Source of the DNA: Lachnospiraceae bacterium
GTDB lineage: Bacteria > Bacillota > Clostridia > Lachnospirales > Lachnospiraceae
DNA: 64,000 bases
Assembly: GCA_022799355.1 (NCBI GenBank)
Contig: JAAWOG010000005.1
Coordinates: 1-64,000, forward strand
Reading direction: 5' to 3'
Shown piece after piece: positions 47,668 to 56,694 of this stretch. Under the pieces are notes generated by a model. The model was not told the DNA's origin and made no database searches. It worked only from the letters and a program-made list of their open reading frames with translations. The stretch's first letter is position 1; each line of letters opens with the position of its first letter. The position numbers were made by a program, and so were the translations under genes.

Positions 47668-48459
47668 ATGAGTGAAGTAATTGTCGTCACATCAGGAAAA
47701 GGCGGTGTTGGAAAGACCACAACATGCGCAAACGTAGGTACAGGTCTTGCAAAGCTGGGAAAGAAGGTACTGCTGATTGATACGGATATCGGGCTTCGGA
47801 ACCTTGATGTGGTGATGGGGCTGGAAAACCGGATCGTCTATAATCTGGTGGATGTGGCGGAGGGAAAGTGCCGCGCAAAGCAGGCTATGATCAAGGACAA
47901 GCGCCATCCGGGCCTATGCCTTTTACCTTCCGCCCAGACAAGGGATAAATCGGCGGTAAAGCCGGAGCAGATGGTAAAACTGATCGATCAGCTGAAAAAC
48001 CAGTTTGATTATATCATACTGGATTGTCCGGCGGGTATCGAACAGGGCTTTAAAAATGCCATTGCCGGCGCAAACAGGGCGCTGGTTGTCACAACGCCGG
48101 AAGTTTCGGCGATCAGGGATGCGGATCGGATCATCGGCCTCCTCGAAGCGAATTGTTTCGAGAAGATAGACCTTGTGATCAACAGGCTCCGTTACGACCT
48201 GGTAAAGCGCGGAGATATGATGTCCTCCGCGGATGTAGTTGATATATTGTCCATTCCACTGATCGGCATTGTGCCGGATGATGAAAGCGTGGTGATTTCC
48301 ACCAACCAGGGGGAACCTGTTGTGGGAAATTCCACTATGGCGGGGGAAGCTTATCGGAATATCTGCCACCGTGTCCTCGGAGAGGAAGTTCCTTTTATCG
48401 AATTTGAAAAAGGCTTTTCTTTCTGGACGAAGGTGACCGGCATATTCAGGAAGAATTAG
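47668..48459 (+). CDS. minD: Septum site-determining protein MinD
   Basis: VIVVTSGKGGVGKTTTCANVGTGLAKLGKKVLLIDTDIGLRNLDVVMGLENRIVYNLVDV. Confidence 0.97.
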   Translation: MSEVIVVTSGKGGVGKTTTCANVGTGLAKLGKKVLLIDTDIGLRNLDVVMGLENRIVYNLVDVAEGKCRAKQAMIKDKRHPGLCLLPSAQTRDKSAVKPEQMVKLIDQLKNQFDYIILDCPAGIEQGFKNAIAGANRALVVTTPEVSAIRDADRIIGLLEANCFEKIDLVINRLRYDLVKRGDMMSSADVVDILSIPLIGIVPDDESVVISTNQGEPVVGNSTMAGEAYRNICHRVLGEEVPFIEFEKGFSFWTKVTGIFRKN

Positions 48460-48476
48460 GAAGGGGGGGATGACAT

Positions 48477-48761
48477 ATGAAGCTGCATCGATTTTTTCAG
48501 AAAAAAAGTTCCGGCAGCATTGCAAGAGACAGACTGAAAATTTTGCTGATCTCCGACAGGGTAAACTGTTCACCGGAGATGATGAATATGATAAAAAACG
48601 ATATTGCAGGCGTGATATCGCGTTACATGATGATAGACGAGGAAAGCATGGAGGTTCAGATCACCAAGAAAAACAGTATGGGCGGATCAAGAAAGTCACC
48701 GTTTCTGTATGTCAATATTCCGATTCTGGATCTTTCATCGACTCCCTCCGGAAAAATGTAG
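48477..48761 (+). CDS. minE: Cell division topological specificity factor MinE
   Basis: IARDRLKILLISDRVNCSPEMMNMIKNDIAGVISRYMMIDEESMEVQI; follows minD. Confidence 0.93.
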   Translation: MKLHRFFQKKSSGSIARDRLKILLISDRVNCSPEMMNMIKNDIAGVISRYMMIDEESMEVQITKKNSMGGSRKSPFLYVNIPILDLSSTPSGKM

Positions 48762-48792
48762 AAAACATAACAGTGTCTGTGACGGCAGGCGG

Positions 48793-49956
48793 ATGGGAAG
48801 ATATATGTATAAACAGTATGGATTTCGCAGATTCTTAAAAGATTATGATTTTAAACTGATATGTCTGGTTGTCTCCCTGACAGTGCTTGGCATTCTCGCG
48901 ATCGGGAGTGCCAGGCAGTCTGTCCAGAACAGGCAGATTATGGGGATGGCGCTGGGGATCTTTGTGATGCTGGCATCTTCCCTTGTGGACTATCATTTTA
49001 TTCTGAAGTTTTACCACCTTATATATATCGGAAATCTCATTCTGCTGGCGCTGGTTATCGTCATGGGAGATGACGCCGGCGGCGCCCAGAGATGGCTGGA
49101 AATCGGAGGAATTCGGTTTCAACCTTCGGAACTGGCTAAAATATTGTTGATTTTATTCTTTGCACAGTATATTATGTTAAATAGGGATAGATTAAACAGC
49201 TTCGGAATTATTCTGCTGTCCCTGGTGCTGATCGGTATGCCGATGGTGATGGTACTGAAGGAGGACCTGTCTACGACGATCATGATTGGTGTTATATTCT
49301 GCGTCATGATGTATATCGGAGGCATAAGCCACAAGCTTGTTCTCGGTTTGCTTGCCGTCACGGTTCCGGTATCGGTTATTTTCCTGACGCTGGTTATCCA
49401 GCCGGATCAGAAGATCCTGCAGGACTACCAGCAAAAGCGTATTCTCGCCTGGCTTTATCCGGACGAATATAAGGATACGCAGGCCTACCAGCAGAATAAT
49501 TCCATGATGGCGATCGGTTCCGGGCAGCTGCTCGGAAAGGGCTATAATAATAATGAGATCAGTTCCGTAAAAAACGGAAACTTTATCTCGGAGGCCCAGA
49601 CGGATTTTATTTTCGCCGTTGTCGGAGAAGAATGGGGATTTCTCGGAAGTTGTCTGATCGTTATCCTTGAGTTCCTGATTGCACTGGAATGTGCCCTTAT
49701 CGGATGGAAAGCCAGGGATATGGCGGGACATGTGATAGCCGGCGGGGTAGCCGGCCTGGTATGTTTTCAAAGTTTTATCAATATGGGGGTTGCAACCGGG
49801 CTGGTTCCGAATACAGGACTTCCACTGCCCTTTGTCAGCTATGGACTTACTTCCCTTGTCAGTCTTTATCTGGGGATAGGATTGGCGCTTAACGTGAGGT
49901 GGGTGAGCCGCAGGGCAAGGAACGACGGCAGCGGCAACAGTTTATCTTTTGACTGA
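48793..49956 (+). CDS. rodA: RodA/FtsW/SpoVE family peptidoglycan glycosyltransferase
   Basis: GGAQRWLEIGGIRFQPSELAKILLILFFAQY; QTDFIFAVVGEEWGFLG; NTGLPLPFVSYGLTSLVSLYLGIG. Confidence 0.93.
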   Translation: MGRYMYKQYGFRRFLKDYDFKLICLVVSLTVLGILAIGSARQSVQNRQIMGMALGIFVMLASSLVDYHFILKFYHLIYIGNLILLALVIVMGDDAGGAQRWLEIGGIRFQPSELAKILLILFFAQYIMLNRDRLNSFGIILLSLVLIGMPMVMVLKEDLSTTIMIGVIFCVMMYIGGISHKLVLGLLAVTVPVSVIFLTLVIQPDQKILQDYQQKRILAWLYPDEYKDTQAYQQNNSMMAIGSGQLLGKGYNNNEISSVKNGNFISEAQTDFIFAVVGEEWGFLGSCLIVILEFLIALECALIGWKARDMAGHVIAGGVAGLVCFQSFINMGVATGLVPNTGLPLPFVSYGLTSLVSLYLGIGLALNVRWVSRRARNDGSGNSLSFD

Positions 49957-50015
49957 ACCGTTGTGTTACCAATTGACAGAACATTATTGCATTAAAGAAG
50001 AGGTGAGAAGGAATC

Positions 50016-50411
50016 ATGAATATTGCATTGATTGCGCACGATGCAAAAAAGAAGCTGATGCAGAATTTCTGCATTGCTTACAGGGGTATTTTAAGCAAAA
50101 ACGATCTGTTTGCCACGGGGACCACGGGCAGACTGATCGAAGAGGTTACAAATTTGAACGTGCATAAGTATCTGGCGGGGCATCTGGGCGGAGAACAGCA
50201 GATGGGCGCGGATATCGAGCACAATCAGATCGATCTGGTCATTTTCTTACGGGATCCGCTGACATCGAAATCCCATGAGCCGGATGTAAACAATGTTGTC
50301 AAGCTGTGCGACACGCATAATATCCCGCTTGCCACAAATTTAGCATCGGCAGAACTTTTGGTGAAGGCACTTGACAGAGGAGATTTAGAGTGGCGTGAGA
50401 TGTATAAATAA
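50016..50411 (+). CDS. mgsA: Methylglyoxal synthase
   Basis: NIALIAHDAKKKLMQNFC; FATGTTGRLIEE; GGEQQMGADIEHNQIDLVIFLRDPLTSKSHEPDV. Confidence 0.96.
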   Translation: MNIALIAHDAKKKLMQNFCIAYRGILSKNDLFATGTTGRLIEEVTNLNVHKYLAGHLGGEQQMGADIEHNQIDLVIFLRDPLTSKSHEPDVNNVVKLCDTHNIPLATNLASAELLVKALDRGDLEWREMYK

Positions 50412-51447
50412 AAAGACAGACAGCTTTGTCCGACATAAATTATTCCGGACAGGGCTGTGGTTTGTTGCAAACTCGAACATCCGAAAAATTCTGACGGGCG
50501 GCTGCGGTTGTCTGTGCGCTCTTGTTCTTGCCGGCTGTGGGAGCGACGGTTACGGAATGCCTTACGACGCATATTCCGTAAACAGCAGCTTTACCGTCCT
50601 GAGTGCGGATCAGGCAGGTCGGGCGGGAACTTTTGCGGCAGATCTGTGTATTGCCAACGAAAACTCCAATGAAAATGCGGCGGATATGTCACAGGCGGAG
50701 GCCGCAGGACTGTTTTCTCTGGGGGATAAAGAGACCTTGTACGCGAAAAATGTGCATGAGCGGCTTTATCCCGCATCGCTGACGAAAGTTATGACGGCTC
50801 TCGTGGCGCTGAAAAACGGAAACAGGGAAGATGTCCTGACGGCTTCCGCCAACGTCAGGATCACAGAATCAGGTGCAACGCTCTCCGGACTTAAGGAGGG
50901 CGATAAAATGACGCTGGATCAGGCGCTTCGGATACTGCTGATCCAGTCTGCAAACGATGTGGCGGTTATGATCGCGGAGCAGTACGGCGGAACCACGGAG
51001 CATTTCTGTGAGATGATGAACGAAGAAGCAAAGGCCATCGGCGCCACAAACTCCAACTTCACCAACCCTCACGGACTGACGGATGAGAATCATTATGTCA
51101 CTGCCTATGACATGTATCTGATCTTCAATGAGGCCTGTAAATATGAGCTCTTCAAGGAGATCATCGGCATGTCCGCCTATACGACGATTTATTATGACGC
51201 CGGCGGGGGAGAGGTGTCTTTTGATAAACCCTCCACAAACTGGTACTTCAACGGAGAGGCAACGGCGCCGGCAGGAATCACCGTACTTGGCGGAAAAACC
51301 GGTACCACAAGTGCCGCAAGAAACTGTCTGGTACTGTTGTCGAGTGATACGTCCGGGAAATCCTATATTTCCGTAATCATGAAATCGGAGGAGCGGGGGA
51401 TTATGTATACGGAAATGACGGATCTGCTCGGCGTGATTCAAAAATAA
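50395..51447 (+). CDS. D-alanyl-D-alanine carboxypeptidase (DacF-like, S11)
   Basis: LYPASLTKVMTALVAL (SxxK), QSANDVAVMIAE (SxN), GGKTGTTSAARNCLV (KTG); lipobox LVLAGCG. Confidence 0.92.
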   Translation: MRCINKKTDSFVRHKLFRTGLWFVANSNIRKILTGGCGCLCALVLAGCGSDGYGMPYDAYSVNSSFTVLSADQAGRAGTFAADLCIANENSNENAADMSQAEAAGLFSLGDKETLYAKNVHERLYPASLTKVMTALVALKNGNREDVLTASANVRITESGATLSGLKEGDKMTLDQALRILLIQSANDVAVMIAEQYGGTTEHFCEMMNEEAKAIGATNSNFTNPHGLTDENHYVTAYDMYLIFNEACKYELFKEIIGMSAYTTIYYDAGGGEVSFDKPSTNWYFNGEATAPAGITVLGGKTGTTSAARNCLVLLSSDTSGKSYISVIMKSEERGIMYTEMTDLLGVIQK

Positions 51448-51459
51448 ATACAATACTTA

Positions 51460-51488
51460 TTGTCTTTTCCTGTAAAATAACTTATAAT
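51460..51488 (+). promoter_or_regulatory. Putative sigma-A promoter TTGTCT-N17-TATAAT
   Basis: TTGTCT 51460-51465, 17-nt spacer, TATAAT 51483-51488. Confidence 0.65.
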
Positions 51489-51514
51489 GGAAACAGAATT
51501 TAGGACAGCCTATT

Positions 51515-51542
51515 GTATGCGGCAAAGGAACCTGCCGTATGC
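51515..51542 (+). promoter_or_regulatory. 10-bp leader hairpin in the 5' UTR of the P-loop gene
   Basis: GTATGCGGCA-AAGGAACC-TGCCGTATGC (two G-U wobbles). Confidence 0.5.
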
Positions 51543-51582
51543 GGTAGCCTCTAAAACTAACTTACTTCAGGAGGTTTTTTTA

Positions 51583-52002
51583 ATGGTTCAGTTAATCGTA
51601 GGAAGAAAAGGAAAAGGGAAAACAAAACAGTTGCTGGATAAAGTAAACGCTGAGATTAAAACGGTGTCCGGCAATATTGCTTATCTTGATAAGAGTACAA
51701 AACATATGTTTGAACTTAATAATAAAGTGAGGCTGATCGATGTATCGGAGTATATGATTACCGATGCGGATGAATTTATCGGATTTATCTGCGGTATCAT
51801 TTCCCAGGACCATGATCTGGAACAGATGTACTTTGACAGCTTTTTAAAGATCGCATGTCTGGAAGGGATGGATATCGAGCCGGCTGTTAAGAAACTGCAG
51901 GCGATCAGCGAAAAGTTTGGCGTACAGCTTATTTTAAGCGTTTCTCTGGATGAGCATGAATTACCTGAATCTTTGAAATCCAACGTACTGGTGGCATTAT
52001 AA
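51583..52002 (+). CDS. Small P-loop protein of unknown function
   Basis: MVQLIVGRKGKGKTKQLLDKVN Walker A-like; AGGAGG RBS upstream. Confidence 0.7.
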   Translation: MVQLIVGRKGKGKTKQLLDKVNAEIKTVSGNIAYLDKSTKHMFELNNKVRLIDVSEYMITDADEFIGFICGIISQDHDLEQMYFDSFLKIACLEGMDIEPAVKKLQAISEKFGVQLILSVSLDEHELPESLKSNVLVAL

Positions 52003-52006
52003 TATA

Positions 52007-52047
52007 GCGAACTCCGTTCGCCTTGCGAGATTCACTTCGTGAACTCG
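52007..52047. repeat. Tandem small hairpins
   Basis: GCGAAC-TCC-GTTCGC (52007-52021) and CGAG-A-TTCAC-TTC-GTGAA-CTCG (52026-52047). Confidence 0.6.
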
Positions 52048-52092
52048 GTATAGTAGTAAATTTTTACAAATAAGAGAAAAAGGTTACATAAG

Positions 52093-52119
52093 AGCCTCGG
52101 AAAATATCCGGGGCTTTTC
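52093..52119 (+). terminator. Intrinsic terminator-like hairpin
   Basis: AGCCTCGG-AAAATAT-CCGGGGCT followed by TTTTC. Confidence 0.6.
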
Positions 52120-52187
52120 TACAGTATCACTTTTTTGTATGGGCGTTCGGTCAGAATCATTTATTCATGCAGCGGAGGACATCATTT

Positions 52188-53624
52188 TTGGCACAGGAGC
52201 AGCACTCCAACATCAGAAAATATCATAAACCCCTGAACGTCAATATCGGCATGATTATTTTCGGTGTGATGTTCATTTATATCATTATCTGTATTATCAT
52301 GTACCTGCAGACGGAACATTTAAGCGGTTATGAAGTGAAAACAGGTGCTCTTTCCGTCAATAACGTTTACAGAGGGATTGCACTCAGGGAGGAGACGCTT
52401 TATGAATCCATCGACGCAGGGTATGTGTATTATTTTGCGCCGGAAGGGACACATGTGGCATGCGGCGATCTGGTGTATGCGGTGGATTCCTCCAGCAAGC
52501 TGGCGGAGCTGATGAATGAAACGACGGATGAGGAAACGCTGACCAATGCGGATTATAACAGCCTGAAGGCAAAGATTGTAAATTACCGCAGCACTTTCGA
52601 TGAGACGGCGTTTTCCACCGTCTATGACTTTAAATATGACCTCCAGGGAGAAGTCGCGAAACTCAGCAATCAGGCGGTGCTCAGCGCCATGGATGAGATG
52701 GCGGGCACATCCGGCATCAGCAAATGTTACGCGGACCGGGCAGGCGCCGTGGTTTTTTCCAGCGACGGCTTTGAGGATGTGAAACCCGCGGATATCACAC
52801 TGGAGAGTTTTAACGAGGAAAATTATACCAAAAACCAGTTCCTCGCCGCGAACCGGTTCGGAAAAAATGATACGGTCTATAAGCTTGTGACAAAGGAAGA
52901 CTGGGAAGTCGTGATCCGGATCGATTCCGAAGAGCGGGTACAGGAGCTGGTGGAAGAAGAATACGTAAAGGTTAAGTTTATGGAAGACCAGTATGAAACC
53001 TGGGGAAAGGTAACGGTTTACGGAAAAGACGAGAAAGAAGGCATTACCTTCGTCGGCCTTTCGTTTACGACTTCCATGATCAATTATATCAAGGACCGGT
53101 TCGTGGATGTGGAACTGATCCTGGAGGAGGATACGGGGCTGAAAATTCCCAATTCGGCCATTGCCCAGCGAAATTTCTTTCTGATTGATGAAGAGTATAT
53201 CGTGGAACACGGAAGCGATAAAAAGCAGGGCGTTATGCGGCAGACCTTTACGGAGGACAATGAAATCACATCGGAATTTGTGGAGACGCCGATCTACAAT
53301 GTGGATGAAAAAGAGGGGATCTATTATGTGGATGAAAGTGTGCTGAAAGTGGGAGATGTGCTCTATCAGGAGGACTCAACCGAAACGCTGACCGTGAGCA
53401 AGCAGGCATCTTTAACGGGTGTCTATAATATCAACAAGGGATATGCGGATTTTAAGCGAATCATCGTACTGTATGACAATGATGAATATTCTATTGTGGA
53501 ATCCAACACAAAGTACGGGCTCAGGCCCTATGACTATATTGCGCTGGATGCCTCCACCGTGACGGCGGATCAGTTTGTGCATGAGAAGAAGCTGGAGACA
53601 AAATCGGAAGAGGAAGAGGAGTAG
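52188..53624 (+). CDS. HlyD-like membrane protein, probable TTG start
   Basis: N-term TM IIFGVMFIYIIICIIMYL; GYVYYFAPEGTHVACGDLVYAVD lipoyl-like; GGAGG at 52174-52178, 9 nt before in-frame TTG 52188; the ATG at 52167 lacks an RBS. Confidence 0.65.
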   Translation: MAQEQHSNIRKYHKPLNVNIGMIIFGVMFIYIIICIIMYLQTEHLSGYEVKTGALSVNNVYRGIALREETLYESIDAGYVYYFAPEGTHVACGDLVYAVDSSSKLAELMNETTDEETLTNADYNSLKAKIVNYRSTFDETAFSTVYDFKYDLQGEVAKLSNQAVLSAMDEMAGTSGISKCYADRAGAVVFSSDGFEDVKPADITLESFNEENYTKNQFLAANRFGKNDTVYKLVTKEDWEVVIRIDSEERVQELVEEEYVKVKFMEDQYETWGKVTVYGKDEKEGITFVGLSFTTSMINYIKDRFVDVELILEEDTGLKIPNSAIAQRNFFLIDEEYIVEHGSDKKQGVMRQTFTEDNEITSEFVETPIYNVDEKEGIYYVDESVLKVGDVLYQEDSTETLTVSKQASLTGVYNINKGYADFKRIIVLYDNDEYSIVESNTKYGLRPYDYIALDASTVTADQFVHEKKLETKSEEEEE

Positions 53625-53638
53625 TAAGGAAGAAAATT

Positions 53639-54319
53639 ATGATCAAAGAAAATTTGGATATGGTGCAAAATCATATTGCATCGGCGGCATCAAAAGCCGG
53701 CAGAAAAGCGGAGGAAGTCACACTGATCGCAGTCAGTAAGACGAAGCCCGTCTCCATGATAGAGGAGGCTTATGCCTGCGGCTGCCGGGATTTCGGAGAG
53801 AATAAGGTACAGGAACTCTGTGAAAAGTATGAGGTACTGCCGAAGGATATCCGTTGGCATCTGATAGGGCATCTGCAGCGCAATAAAGTAAAATATGTGG
53901 TGGATAAGGCTTATCTGATCCACAGTGTGGATTCTCTGAGGCTGGCGGAGGAGATTCGGAAGGAAGCCGAAAAAAAGCAGGTCCATGTCAATATTTTAAT
54001 TGAAGTAAATATGGCGGGAGAAGAGAGCAAGTTCGGCGTATCGCCGGATGAGGTGGAAAATCTGGTGCGGGAAGTGGCTAAATTCCCCAATATACATATC
54101 CAGGGACTGATGACCATAGCGCCGGTTGTCGAAAAACCGGAAGATAACGCAGTTCACTTTGCTAACTTAAGACAATTATCTGTTGACATAACGAAGAAAA
54201 ACATTGATAATGTTAATATGAATGTTCTATCCATGGGGATGACCGGTGATTATGAACAGGCCGTGAAAGACGGCGCCACCTGCGTCAGAGTGGGAACCGG
54301 CATCTTTGGGGAACGATAA
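53639..54319 (+). CDS. YggS/YlmE family PLP homeostasis protein
   Basis: VTLIAVSKTKPVSMIEEAYACGCRDFGENKVQEL; RWHLIGHLQRNKVKY; LSMGMTGDYEQAVKDGATCVRVGTGIFG. Confidence 0.96.
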   Translation: MIKENLDMVQNHIASAASKAGRKAEEVTLIAVSKTKPVSMIEEAYACGCRDFGENKVQELCEKYEVLPKDIRWHLIGHLQRNKVKYVVDKAYLIHSVDSLRLAEEIRKEAEKKQVHVNILIEVNMAGEESKFGVSPDEVENLVREVAKFPNIHIQGLMTIAPVVEKPEDNAVHFANLRQLSVDITKKNIDNVNMNVLSMGMTGDYEQAVKDGATCVRVGTGIFGER

Positions 54320-54336
54320 GGAGAGAGTGTGATTTA

Positions 54337-54843
54337 ATGGGAGTTATGGACAAGTTTTTAAATTATATGAAACTGAATGATGAGGACGATGGCGAGTATT
54401 ATGACGATGATTATTATGATGACGATGACGAGATAGCGGAACCTGCCCCCCGCAGAAGCAGGCCTACGCTGGTAAAGTCCGATCCTGAACCGGAAGAAGA
54501 AAAACCGGTGAAAAAGACGGTGCCGAAGATTACGCCTATGAAGCAGTCCAGGAAAGTCGGTGTCGGCGGTATGGAAGTCTGTGTGATCAAACCGACCTCC
54601 GTGGAGGACGGCAGGGAGATTACGGAAACCCTCCTCGCAAACAGAACCGTAGTCCTGAATCTGGAAGGACTGGATATGGAAATTGCCCAGCGGATCATAG
54701 ATTTTACAAGCGGTTCCTGTTTCGCGATCAGCGGTAATCTGCAGAAAATCTCCCATTACATCTTTATCATCACGCCGCCAAGCGTGGACATCTCCGGAGA
54801 TTTTCAGGAAATCATGGGCTCCGCGTTAGATATGCCTATCTGA
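54337..54843 (+). CDS. sepF: Cell division protein SepF
   Basis: MGVMDKFLNYMKLNDEDD; C-term NRTVVLNLEGLDMEIAQRIIDFTSGSCFAISGNLQKISHYIFIITPPSVDISGD. Confidence 0.95.
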   Translation: MGVMDKFLNYMKLNDEDDGEYYDDDYYDDDDEIAEPAPRRSRPTLVKSDPEPEEEKPVKKTVPKITPMKQSRKVGVGGMEVCVIKPTSVEDGREITETLLANRTVVLNLEGLDMEIAQRIIDFTSGSCFAISGNLQKISHYIFIITPPSVDISGDFQEIMGSALDMPI

Positions 54844-54892
54844 TTATCATATATATAATATATATTATACATAATATACAGGAATGTATCAG

Positions 54893-54938
54893 ACATCCTG
54901 CAAGATACGAAATATTTTCGGATTGCAGGATGTTTTTT
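54893..54938 (+). terminator. Intrinsic terminator downstream of sepF
   Basis: CATCCTGCAA (54894-54903) / TTGCAGGATG (54923-54932) then TTTTTT; loop contains a second CGAAA/TTTCG stem. Confidence 0.85.
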
Positions 54939-55001
54939 GGGATTATAAGCCTGTAAATACATAAAGAAATAATACCACCTGAATATGGAGGATCAGTCAT
55001 C

Positions 55002-56153
55002 ATGGAATCTACAAAAGAACAAAATTTTGGCCGCCTGTCCGTTTCTTTTCAGAAGAAGCCCTGCTACGATATTGTATTTGAGCATTCTTTTGATCATCTG
55101 CCGGAGGAACTGCAAAAACTGTTTCCGGAGGAGATGGGGGAGAGCCTGCTGAAAAAGAGGAATCTCTGCGTGATTACGGACAGTAATGTGGATAGGCTTT
55201 TCGGAAACGAAATTAAAAATCTGCTGCAGGGAATTTGCAGGGAGCTTTCTTTTTATGTGTTTTCGGCGGGGGAAGAGCACAAGACACTCGACACCGTGTC
55301 GGATATCTATCGGTTTTTGATAGAGAAGAAGATTACGAGAAAGGATATGCTGATCGCTCTCGGGGGAGGCGTAGTCGGAGATATCACGGGCTTTGCGGCA
55401 GCTTCTTTCCTGCGGGGAATTGATTTTGTACAGATTCCGACGACACTGCTCTCCCAGGTGGACAGTTCCATCGGCGGAAAGACCGGTGTGGATTTTGAGC
55501 AGTATAAAAATATGGTGGGGGCTTTCCATATGCCCCGCCTTGTGTATACGAATGTCTCGGTGCTGAAAGAACTCGATGAAAGGCAGTTTGCCTCCGGTTT
55601 TGCGGAAGTGATGAAGCACGGGCTGATCAGGGACCGGAAATATTATGAGTGGCTTCTGGAAAATATCTATGAGATCGATGACAGGGAGCCGGATGTTTTA
55701 CAGGAGATGGTCTGCAGAAGCTGTATGATCAAAAAAAAGGTGGTGGAGAAAGATCCCATGGAACAGGGGGAGCGGGCGCTGCTCAACTTCGGCCATACGA
55801 TCGGACACGGCATCGAGAAGGCAAGCAGTTTTACGCTGCTGCACGGGGAGTGCGTAGCCCTCGGGTGTATCGCCGCCGCCAATATCTCTTACAGGCATGG
55901 GCTGATCGGTGAGGATGAATATCTGGAAATCCGGGATATGTTTGTGCCGTTCCACCTGCCTATCGCGCTCAGGGAAATCTCCTTTACGGCTAAGGAAGTG
56001 GTGGAAAATACAAAGTCCGATAAGAAAAACGCATCCGGGACGCTCCGTTTTATTCTGCTGCAGAAACTCGGCAGGGCGGTTATCGATGAGACGGTGACGG
56101 AAGAAGAACTGCTTGAGGCAGTGGAGGATTTGATCATTCATGAAGAAGCGTAA
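55002..56153 (+). CDS. aroB: 3-dehydroquinate synthase
   Basis: ALGGGVVGDITGFAAASFLRGIDFVQIPTTLLSQVDSSIGGKTGVDF; LNFGHTIGHGIE; LLHGECVALG. Confidence 0.96.
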   Translation: MESTKEQNFGRLSVSFQKKPCYDIVFEHSFDHLPEELQKLFPEEMGESLLKKRNLCVITDSNVDRLFGNEIKNLLQGICRELSFYVFSAGEEHKTLDTVSDIYRFLIEKKITRKDMLIALGGGVVGDITGFAAASFLRGIDFVQIPTTLLSQVDSSIGGKTGVDFEQYKNMVGAFHMPRLVYTNVSVLKELDERQFASGFAEVMKHGLIRDRKYYEWLLENIYEIDDREPDVLQEMVCRSCMIKKKVVEKDPMEQGERALLNFGHTIGHGIEKASSFTLLHGECVALGCIAAANISYRHGLIGEDEYLEIRDMFVPFHLPIALREISFTAKEVVENTKSDKKNASGTLRFILLQKLGRAVIDETVTEEELLEAVEDLIIHEEA

Positions 56154-56679
56154 GATGATATTACTTGCCATTGACTTTCTGGCTATGGTTTTTTTGATCT
56201 GGTTTGACCAGTTTACCAAAAATACGGCGGTGCTTTATTTAAAGGGAAAGCCGGATATTCCGCTTCTTAAGGATGTCCTTGTTTTGCAGTATCTCGAAAA
56301 CAGGGGGGCGGCGTTCGGTATGCTGCAGAATCAGAAGCTGTTTTTTCTGTTCACGGAGACAGTGATTTTGCTGGTGATCGGCTTTGTGATGCTCCGGCTT
56401 CCCGCCGATAAAAAATACAATCTGATGCATGGTATGATCGTGCTTGTGGCAAGCGGCGCGGTGGGCAATATGATCGACCGGGTGGTGCAGGATTACGTGG
56501 TGGATTTTATCTATTTTGTACTGATTGATTTCCCGATTTTTAACGTGGCGGATATCTATGTGACCTGTGCTTCTGCCATGTTTGTGTTTGCCGTCCTGTT
56601 CTATTATAAGGAGGAGGATTTTGCCTTTCTCAGCGTAAAGCGGAAAGAACAAAAGACGCCCGGGGGCGGGAAAGAATGA
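56140..56679 (+). CDS. lspA: Lipoprotein signal peptidase (signal peptidase II)
   Basis: FDQFTKNTAV; YLENRGAAFGML; GNMIDRVVQDYVVDFIYF...FNVADIYVTCA (catalytic Asp pair). Confidence 0.95.
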   Translation: MKKRKMILLAIDFLAMVFLIWFDQFTKNTAVLYLKGKPDIPLLKDVLVLQYLENRGAAFGMLQNQKLFFLFTETVILLVIGFVMLRLPADKKYNLMHGMIVLVASGAVGNMIDRVVQDYVVDFIYFVLIDFPIFNVADIYVTCASAMFVFAVLFYYKEEDFAFLSVKRKEQKTPGGGKE

Positions 56680-56694
56680 AAAGGTAACCGAACT

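Noticed and set aside
54850-54880. AT-rich palindromic stretch (TATAATATATATTATA) after sepF
   Set aside because: Simple alternating AT sequence next to a terminator; palindromy expected from composition.
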